From: SZUA-430 sp041477875
Lineage (GTDB): Bacteria > Pseudomonadota > Alphaproteobacteria > Micropepsales > Micropepsaceae
NCBI GenBank assembly: GCA_041477875.1
Contig: JBGOVA010000153.1
Span: forward strand, 1 to 11,085
Direction: 5' to 3'
DNA: 11,085 bases
The notes under the pieces are model-generated. The model was given only the letters and a program-made list of their open reading frames with translations, did not search any database and had not been told where the DNA came from. The translations under genes and the position numbers were made by a program. This document shows positions 6,113 through 11,085 of this stretch, in pieces (position 1 is the stretch's first letter; each line of letters begins with the position of its first letter).

Positions 6113-7493
6113 AGCGCGTTTTCAGCATCGAAAAGATCGCGCGGATCGCCTGCGCCTCGCCGCCGAGGGGGCGCCCCGGTTTTGCGCGATCGTTCCAGGC
6201 CGCGATATCGAAATGCACGAACGCCTTTGCCTTCTCGACAAAACGTTCGAGGAACAGCGCCGCGGTGATCGCACCGGCATTGGGGCTGTCGGGATTGTTG
6301 GTGAGATCGGCGACTTTTCCTTCGATCAGGCCGCGATACCCGCGCCACAGCGGCAGCCGCCACATCGCATCTGCTTCGCGCTCCGACGCACGCATCAAAT
6401 CGGCTGCGAGCTTGTCGTCTTGCGTGAAGAACGGCGGCAGATCGAACCCCGTCGCGACGCGCGCCGCGCCCGTCAGCGTCGCCATGCAGATCAACAATTC
6501 CGGCGATTGGGTGTCCGCCTCGGCAAGAGCGTCGGCCAGAACCAAACGCCCTTCGGCATCCGTATTGCCGACCTCGACGGTCAGACCTTTGCGGCTTTTG
6601 ATGACGTCGCCCGGTCGATAGGCATCGCCCGACACGCTGTTTTCGACCGCCGGAATCAAGACGCGCAGCGCGATCGGCAGCTTCGCGTTCATGATCATCT
6701 GCGCGATCGCGAGCACCGCCGCGGCGCCGCCCATGTCCTTCTTCATCGTCGCCATGGCGCTCGACGGCTTGATGTCGAGTCCGCCGGAATCGAAGCATAC
6801 GCCCTTGCCGACCAGCGTCACGCGCGGGCGCGTACTCTCGCCCCACGTGATGTCGATCAGGCGCGGCGCCCGCGACGACGCCGCGCCGACGGTGTAGATC
6901 ATCGGATAATTCCGATTCAGCAACTCGCGCCCCTCGATGACCGCCATCTGCCCGCCGTTGTCGCGCGCGACGCTGTGGGCGGCATGGGCAAGCTCGGCGG
7001 GGCCCATCTCGTTCGCGGGCGTGTTCACGAGATCGCGCGCGAGGAACAGACCTTTGGCCACGCGCAGAACATTGTCGCGGTCGGCGTCGCTCGGCCAAAC
7101 CAGCGCCGGCCGCATCTTGGCGCGCTCATGACTCTTGAACCGCGCAAACGCATACGACCCCATCGCCCAGCCGAGCGCGAGCCGGTTGCCGTCATGAGCG
7201 GACGGTACCAGCGCAAAGGCGTATGTGCCCGCCGGCAAATGTGCAGCAAACGCGGCGCAGGCGAACGCATCCTCGTCGCTGCCGAGGCCTAGCACCGCGC
7301 CCGCGATCCCGCCGTCGCTGCCGGGCAGAAGCTGGATCCTGCCGGCGGCGCCCGTGAAGCCGGCGGCGCGCAGCCATCGCGCATGGCGTTCCAAAGGTCC
7401 TGCCAGCGCGCCGTCGAGCATCGCCTGAGAGACGGCGAAGAGAGGAACGGCTTCGCTTTGCACCGCAGTCGAAAAGAGTTCGATGATGTTCAT
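6105..7493 (-). CDS. Leucyl aminopeptidase family (M17) metallopeptidase
   Basis: This is a cytoplasmic two-metal aminopeptidase that removes N-terminal residues from short peptides. The 462-residue protein has a divergent N-terminal domain (1-150) and a well-conserved catalytic domain. Using the bovine lens enzyme as reference, every active residue is present at a constant offset of 20: Lys230, Asp235, Asp253, Asp312 and Glu314 for the metals, with Lys242 and Arg316 for catalysis. GKGVCFDSGG (229-238) and the family signature NTDAEGRL (310-317) are intact. It is somewhat shorter than typical PepA (about 500) and lacks PepA's DNA-binding-type N-terminus, so the name pepA is not assigned. It is the first gene of a coupled pair with NlpC/P60, suggesting peptide recycling from cell wall. 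The ribosome binding site is weak. Confidence 0.92.
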   Translation of the reverse strand: MNIIELFSTAVQSEAVPLFAVSQAMLDGALAGPLERHARWLRAAGFTGAAGRIQLLPGSDGGIAGAVLGLGSDEDAFACAAFAAHLPAGTYAFALVPSAHDGNRLALGWAMGSYAFARFKSHERAKMRPALVWPSDADRDNVLRVAKGLFLARDLVNTPANEMGPAELAHAAHSVARDNGGQMAVIEGRELLNRNYPMIYTVGAASSRAPRLIDITWGESTRPRVTLVGKGVCFDSGGLDIKPSSAMATMKKDMGGAAAVLAIAQMIMNAKLPIALRVLIPAVENSVSGDAYRPGDVIKSRKGLTVEVGNTDAEGRLVLADALAEADTQSPELLICMATLTGAARVATGFDLPPFFTQDDKLAADLMRASEREADAMWRLPLWRGYRGLIEGKVADLTNNPDSPNAGAITAALFLERFVEKAKAFVHFDIAAWNDRAKPGRPLGGEAQAIRAIFSMLKTRYG

Positions 7494-7504
7494 GACACTC
7501 AGAC

Positions 7505-7756
7505 TTGACGAACCGATCAGGCGCTCACTCTACTCGCACGCCTCACGCCCCAGCAACGGCGATACGATGTTCTCTGTTCGGCGCATTCGGCGTCGCCGAG
7601 TGCTTCTACGCGCCCGTCGTCAGCCGCTTCCGAACTTACGGCATCGCGCTCGATGGCGCCGCCAAAGATTACGCCGAAGCGGTGTTGAGTTGGGCGCCGA
7701 TGAAGGAATGGATAGCGCACGCCGAGCGCGAAGAGGCGAAGCGCGACGCCGGCTAG
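7505..7756 (+). pseudogene. C-terminal relic of a glutathione S-transferase, frameshifted and 5'-truncated
   Basis: From about 7574 the frame reads LFGAFGVAECFYAPVVSR, then RFRTYG and a final helix ending KEWIAHAEREE. This matches the last 60 or so residues of proteobacterial glutathione S-transferases, where FGxFxxADxxYAPVVxRFxTYG is well conserved. The thioredoxin-like N-terminal domain that binds glutathione is absent; upstream sequence runs straight into the M17 gene start. In the neighbouring frame, bases 7558-7572 read GDTMF, and removal of one T near 7571-7573 would give GDTMFLFGAFG, a natural GST sequence, so a +1 frameshift is likely. The open frame starts only with TTG at 7505 and has no ribosome binding site. 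Its stop interlocks with the stop of the next gene. A translated 83-residue peptide is possible but would not be an enzyme. Confidence 0.7.
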
Positions 7757-8385
7757 CGCGCATTCTCCGGCAACGCCAGAGCGACCATCGCAAGCAGCGC
7801 GAATGCGGACGCATAATAGCCGACGGCGGCGTTGACCGTGATTGCGCACAAGGCGAGAAACAGCACTCCCGCCGAGCCCAAGGCAACGGCGAGGACGCGC
7901 GTCAGAGATCTGCCGGGGGCCCGGTCGACGCGCCAACACAGAACGCCGGCCGCAAACAGCAGCACAGCCATGGCCGGCGGGATCATCGGCTTGATCGCAA
8001 GCTGAAGCCCCAGCGCGTCGCTCACGAGCATGGCGCATGTCAGGTTGATCGCCACGATCTGCGCCAGATTGAGCGCCAGAAACGCGCGTCGTATGCCGAG
8101 CGTCACCAGCGTGCGCTGTTGCCACACCGCGACCGCGATGCCGACGAGCGCGACCACGGCCGCAACGTTCGCGATCATCAAGGCCGTGCTGGAGCGCGTG
8201 CCGATGAAGGTCGTGTTGCCGAACGAGTCCCACTGGATGACGAGGCGATTCGGCAGGACGTCGTAGTAGCGCGTGACCAGCGCTGTCGGCAGCAAACCGA
8301 GTGCGAGCATTGTCGCATAGCTGCCGATCGGCTGCCTGGAGGAAGCCGCGTCGGCGCGCTGCGCCTCAGCGGCCGGCTTCGGCAT
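7753..8385 (-). CDS. Six-helix membrane protein, DUF1648-like N-terminal segment
   Basis: The function is unknown. The 210-residue protein has six hydrophobic segments at about 23-40, 67-87, 101-122, 134-151, 162-184 and 187-205. Between the first two lies LPNRLVIQWDSFGNTTFIGT (45-64), which resembles the LPxxxPxHxxxxGxxD-type loop of DUF1648 proteins. I chose the ATG at 8385, which puts the first helix after a 22-residue cytoplasmic leader; a longer reading from 8523 would add an arginine-rich stretch that is only the TAXI gene in another frame. It overlaps the 3' end of the TAXI gene by 20 bp, implying coupled translation and perhaps a shared job. It does not resemble the DctQ, DctM or fused TRAP permease. 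The stop interlocks with the GST relic. Confidence 0.75.
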   Translation of the reverse strand: MPKPAAEAQRADAASSRQPIGSYATMLALGLLPTALVTRYYDVLPNRLVIQWDSFGNTTFIGTRSSTALMIANVAAVVALVGIAVAVWQQRTLVTLGIRRAFLALNLAQIVAINLTCAMLVSDALGLQLAIKPMIPPAMAVLLFAAGVLCWRVDRAPGRSLTRVLAVALGSAGVLFLALCAITVNAAVGYYASAFALLAMVALALPENAR

Positions 8386-9400
8386 AAAAACGCTGCGCGC
8401 CGTCGTGCAGCGGAATCGGCAAATTCTCCGCCGCCTTCTCGACGCTGATCGACGCGGCGATCGAGCCCAGGCGCTTGAGTTCGCTTCGATTGAGCGGATT
8501 CCACAGCGAACGCAGGATTCCATGAACGAGATCGCCGGGCAGCGACTTGTTGACGACCCAGACGCTGGCGACGTTGAACGTCGCCACGGCCTTCGACCCG
8601 CGATAGCTATCCGCCGGCAGTTCGAATTTCGTCAACATCGCGTCGCCCTTGGTCAGCGCCGCGATTACGCGCGCGTCGATGCCGACGACGCGTGCCTGTC
8701 CCCGCCGCACCAGATTGTCGACGCCGCGAATGGGCGACGCGCCGATGACGAAATAGGCGTCAAGCTTGCCGTCCCGCAAATCCGCCGCCGCTTGATCCGC
8801 GTTCTGGAACGACAGGCGCAAGCGGCTCGGTGAAATATTCGCCGCACTCAGGATCGAGCGCACCGTGAAGTTCGTCGCCGCCTTTGCTCCGTCGATCGCA
8901 ACGCGCTTGCCGTTCAGATCGCTGAGGCGTTTGATCCGCGACCGCGCGGCGACGACCAGATGCAGCGTTTCGTCATGCAGCCGCGCGATGGCGCGCAGGT
9001 TCTTGAGCGCGCCCGTCGCCTTGAACGGCCCCGTGCCTTGGAAAGCGGCGAGCGCGACGTCGCCCTGCACGAGCGCCGACGTCACGCGCCCGCTGTTCAC
9101 CGAAATCGCGTTCGCGACCGAGCCGCTCGACGAGCGCGATGTGGCAATGAGCCCCGCCGGCCCGCAAACGGCGTCGTCCTCGCAGCGGCCGAATCCCGGC
9201 GGATTGCTGATGATGGTGGCGATCATTTCGCCCACGCGCAGATACGTTCCCGATACCGGGCCGGTCGCGATCTGAAACGAAATGCGCTGCGTTTCGGGTG
9301 GGGTCTGCGCAAAGAGCGGCATTGCGGCCGAGACAGCGACGATCGCGACCACCACATTCAGCAGTCGACGCAATCTCTGCCTCGCAGACTCGGCCCTCAT
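8366..9400 (-). CDS. TAXI family TRAP transporter solute-binding protein
   Basis: This is a periplasmic binding protein of the TAXI class, which normally delivers ligands such as dicarboxylates or glutamate to a fused TRAP permease. The 344-residue protein starts with a Sec signal peptide: basic residues 5-12, hydrophobic core 13-29, probable cleavage after LFA (about 31). ATGPVSGTYLRVGEMIA (45-61) is the class-defining ligand loop; SGSVANAISVNSG follows, then the second lobe RLSDLNGKRVAIDGAKA and the C-terminal DGAQRFYAEAG. Two cysteines in the GFGRCEDDAVCGPAG insert may form a disulphide. I chose the ATG at 9400, with AAGG five bases upstream; an earlier ATG at 9466 would bury the signal peptide. 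No TRAP permease is in the window; it is coupled to the six-helix protein instead. Confidence 0.87.
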   Translation of the reverse strand: MRAESARQRLRRLLNVVVAIVAVSAAMPLFAQTPPETQRISFQIATGPVSGTYLRVGEMIATIISNPPGFGRCEDDAVCGPAGLIATSRSSSGSVANAISVNSGRVTSALVQGDVALAAFQGTGPFKATGALKNLRAIARLHDETLHLVVAARSRIKRLSDLNGKRVAIDGAKAATNFTVRSILSAANISPSRLRLSFQNADQAAADLRDGKLDAYFVIGASPIRGVDNLVRRGQARVVGIDARVIAALTKGDAMLTKFELPADSYRGSKAVATFNVASVWVVNKSLPGDLVHGILRSLWNPLNRSELKRLGSIAASISVEKAAENLPIPLHDGAQRFYAEAGR

Positions 9401-9458
9401 GTCAGCCTTATACGCTCGGTGCCCATGGTCGGGAAGCCGCGTTAAGTCGCGATTATGC

Positions 9459-9474
9459 TTAAACATTTGTTATC
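9459..9474. promoter_or_regulatory. Candidate CtrA-type box in the TAXI-tadD divergent region
   Basis: TTAAACATTTGTTATC fits the alphaproteobacterial CtrA consensus TTAA-N7-TTAAC with one mismatch. A further TTAA lies at 9442-9445, 13 bases away. The site is about 90 bp before the tadD start and about 60 bp before the TAXI start. The surrounding AT-rich stretch also holds CATAAT (minus strand, 9457-9452), a possible -10 for TAXI. Short AT-rich motifs are common in promoters, so this is tentative. Confidence 0.35.
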
Positions 9475-9561
9475 CGCTTTGCGGCGAAATTAGGTCTGCA
9501 TCAAACCATGCGGCCCGTCTGCCCAACATGCGCGGCCGCTTCGACCTTTGCGAGGATTCCC

Positions 9562-10851
9562 ATGGGCTTCTCATCGAGCCGCGAGCTCCTTCGCTCCGCG
9601 AGCAGAATTGCCATCGCGGTGGCGGCAGCGGGCTTCCTGGCCGGCTGCAGCGGCGCCGGTACGTTCGCCGGCAACGGAGACGGCGCCTCGGCGCCTTTCA
9701 GCGGCACCGAGCCCGACGGTCAAGATTTCATCGGCGGCGCGGCCTATTGGGGCGCAAAGTATCAAGCGAGCCGCGACGACATGAACGCGGCGCTGAACTT
9801 CGGGCGCAGCCTGCGCATGATGGGCGGCGCGCGCCAGGCCGTCGCCGTCTTGAAGGACGTGGTGATGAAGTCCCCAGACGATGCCCACGTGCTGTCGGAA
9901 TACGGCAAGGCCCTCACCGCCGCCGGACGGGTGCAGGATGCCCTGCCCTTCCTGTCGCGCGCGTCCCAGATCGACGGCAACGATTGGACGATCATTTCGG
10001 CCTACGGTGTGGCGCTCGACCAGACAGGCAACCACGCCGCCGCCCGCGACAATTACCAGGCCGCACTGAAGCTCTCCCCGGCCAATCCGACGGTCGAAAG
10101 CAACCTGGCGATGTCTTATGTGATCGATGGCCGGATCGACGAGGCGGAGACGATTTTGCGCCGCTTGGTCTCCCGCCCCGACGCGACGCCCCAGATGCGC
10201 CAGAACCTCGCAATGGTGGCCGCGATCAAAGGCAACGCCACCGAAGCCGAGCAGCTGGCGCGCGAGGATCTGCCGGCGTCGGACGCCACCAACAACCTCT
10301 CGGTCCTCCAGCAGCTTGATGCCCGCAACGTCGCGATCAACGTCCAGCCGCTCGCGCCGCCCGAGCCGACGCCCGCGACCGTGCCGAACCCGACCGCTCC
10401 CGCCGTCAGCCCCCCTGCACACACGCCGATGGCGCCGATCGGCGACAACTCCGAGAACCCGAAGCTGAAAGCCAACGCGATTGCATCCGCGCCGGACGCA
10501 ATCGCGGCGCCGACAGAATCGTCGCCGGCATCCATCGCGCCGACGCCGGCCGTCGCCGCTTCGCAACCGCCCGCCGCCCCGAAAGCATCGCCCTACACCA
10601 TGGCGCCGATCCCGGATCCAGTGGACGTCAAGGCGACCGCCGCCGCGAAATCGCTGGCACCAAAGCAGATAGTGCCGTCTCAGACGGCGATCACGCCGAC
10701 GCCGCAACCGGCACCGACCGCAGCACAGTCCGCGCCGGCGACGCCCGCCGCCGCACCGACGGAGAAGACCGCACCGACGCCGGTTCTCAGGCAGTCCTAC
10801 GACGTCTATCGCCGGCCGTCGCACGTTGAAGTCGCGAACGCCGCGCAATAA
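9562..10851 (+). CDS. TadD-like TPR lipoprotein with long Pro/Ala-rich tail
   Basis: The protein is probably an envelope lipoprotein related to TadD, the pilotin-like TPR factor that helps the outer-membrane secretin of Flp (Tad) pili. The 429-residue chain opens with a lipoprotein signal peptide: Arg7 to Arg15, a hydrophobic core, and lipobox LAGC with Cys29 as the lipidated residue. Residues about 74-236 form four to five TPR repeats (for example GRSLRMMGGARQAVAVLKDV, YGKALTAAGRVQDALPFL, NLAMSYVIDGRIDEAETILR). Residues 262-429 are a low-complexity tail rich in Ala, Pro and Thr, which roughly doubles the usual TadD length. I chose the ATG at 9562 because GAGGA lies five bases upstream and the signal peptide follows at once. 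No other tad/cpa gene is in the window, so a pilus role is inferred from homology only. A strong terminator follows. Confidence 0.83.
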   Translation: MGFSSSRELLRSASRIAIAVAAAGFLAGCSGAGTFAGNGDGASAPFSGTEPDGQDFIGGAAYWGAKYQASRDDMNAALNFGRSLRMMGGARQAVAVLKDVVMKSPDDAHVLSEYGKALTAAGRVQDALPFLSRASQIDGNDWTIISAYGVALDQTGNHAAARDNYQAALKLSPANPTVESNLAMSYVIDGRIDEAETILRRLVSRPDATPQMRQNLAMVAAIKGNATEAEQLAREDLPASDATNNLSVLQQLDARNVAINVQPLAPPEPTPATVPNPTAPAVSPPAHTPMAPIGDNSENPKLKANAIASAPDAIAAPTESSPASIAPTPAVAASQPPAAPKASPYTMAPIPDPVDVKATAAAKSLAPKQIVPSQTAITPTPQPAPTAAQSAPATPAAAPTEKTAPTPVLRQSYDVYRRPSHVEVANAAQ

Positions 10852-10868
10852 CCCATCGAGCCTTGAAG

Positions 10869-10901
10869 CGCCGCGTCCTTTCCGGGCCGCGGCGTTTTTT
10901 T
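10869..10901 (+). terminator. Intrinsic terminator of the TadD-like gene
   Basis: CGCCGCG (10869-10875) pairs perfectly with CGCGGCG (10888-10894) around a 12-nt loop, followed directly by seven T residues (10895-10901). It lies 17 bp after the TAA stop at 10849-10851, the standard arrangement for Rho-independent termination on the plus strand. Confidence 0.9.
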
Positions 10902-10921
10902 GTGCCGGGTCGGCGCGCATC

Positions 10922-10960
10922 AAAAAAGGCCCGAGGATATCGATCCTCGGGCCTTTGTTT
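10922..10960. terminator. Perfect symmetric (bidirectional) terminator hairpin
   Basis: AAAGGCCCGAGGAT (10925-10938) and ATCCTCGGGCCTTT (10943-10956) are perfect inverted copies with loop ATCG. The 11-bp GC-rich stem is flanked by A6 on the left and TTTGTTTT on the right, so it can stop transcription in either direction. It follows the tadD terminator by only 20 bp. On the plus strand it is a backup; on the minus strand it would end a transcript entering from beyond the right edge. Confidence 0.85.
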
Positions 10961-10986
10961 TACCTCACGCGACGAAGCGCGCGGGA

Positions 10987-11085
10987 CGACTAGAGCATTT
11001 TGATCCGACAATGAATCGGAGGGGATTCCCGTAGCGCGCGGGTAGGAGGATTCTGCCTTTGGATCGATTGATTCGGAGGCAAGGC
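10987..11085. repeat. Non-coding tail resembling an alphaproteobacterial intergenic repeat
   Basis: No gene is visible here. The stretch begins CTAGAGCATTTTGATCCGA (10990-11008), which resembles the start of dispersed intergenic repeats I recall from alphaproteobacterial genomes (AGAGCATTTT or AGAGCATGAT families); this is from memory and unverified. TGAATCGGAGG (11012-11022) recurs as TGATTCGGAGG (11069-11079), each preceded by a TTTxGATC-like segment, so the region contains a degenerate direct repeat about 57 bp apart. TCCGA/TCGGA and TGCCT/AGGCA pairs allow small hairpins. It is cut by the window edge. Confidence 0.35.

Noticed and set aside
6213..7292. Plus-strand open frame of 359 codons opposite the M17 peptidase
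   Set aside because: All M17 active-site residues are conserved on the other strand; this frame is an arginine-rich shadow.
7483..8448. Plus-strand open frame of 321 codons across the GST relic and the membrane protein gene
   Set aside because: It is Arg/Gln/His-rich without domains and opposes a six-helix membrane protein coupled to TAXI. Only its first 30 codons, around GDTMF, seem to be the other half of the frameshifted GST.
9571..10923. Minus-strand open frame of 450 codons opposite the TadD-like gene
   Set aside because: It is an RRRG-type low-complexity shadow that runs through the terminator; the plus strand has a lipobox, TPRs and a ribosome binding site.
10787..11011. Short minus-strand open frame at the right end
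   Set aside because: It runs through both terminators and has no ribosome binding site or recognisable motif.

Overview
The window is GC-rich, densely packed chromosomal DNA from an alphaproteobacterium. The evidence is the style of the DnaX, PheA (KLESY ACT motif) and KdsB (SGSDR) proteins, the gene neighbourhood dnaX / ffs / nudC / pheA-kdsB / membrane-anchored class I cytochrome c, and a small SRP RNA of about 96 nt. The family or genus cannot be fixed from sequence alone. Almost everything is housekeeping. I found no CRISPR array, transposase, phage gene, toxin-antitoxin pair or tRNA, and no convincing new defence or biosynthetic system.

Layout. Positions 1-384 (minus) hold the 5' part of dnaX, cut by the window edge. 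Just upstream of it lie a REP-like inverted repeat (404-469) and the signal recognition particle RNA gene ffs (468-563, minus). nudC (686-1624, plus) follows and converges, with overlapping stop codons, on the translationally coupled pair kdsB-pheA (3227 down to 1621, minus). Diverging from kdsB is a membrane-anchored cytochrome c with a long Pro/Ala-rich tail (3424-4215), then a GhrA-like 2-hydroxyacid dehydrogenase (4323-5264). This converges on a coupled pair of cytoplasmic peptidases: an M17 leucyl aminopeptidase and an NlpC/P60 endopeptidase (7493 down to 5258, minus), probably for murein peptide turnover. A decayed C-terminal fragment of a glutathione S-transferase (7505-7756) separates them from a coupled pair made of a TAXI-type solute-binding protein and a six-helix membrane protein (9400 down to 7753, minus). 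Divergent from TAXI is a TadD-like TPR lipoprotein (9562-10851), closed by a strong terminator. The last 180 bases are non-coding, with a second, symmetric terminator and a repeat-like tail.

How the genes relate. Three overlapping, same-strand gene pairs (kdsB-pheA, M17-NlpC/P60, TAXI-6TM) look translationally coupled. Three convergent boundaries have interlocking stop codons, leaving no room for independent terminators. The features most worth a second look are small: a perfect 14-bp inverted repeat inside the cytochrome gene exactly where the haem domain gives way to the tail, a 15-bp tandem duplication supplying that gene's ribosome binding site, a CtrA-like box upstream of tadD, the frameshifted GST relic, and a TAXI protein coupled to a membrane protein that is not a recognisable TRAP permease.
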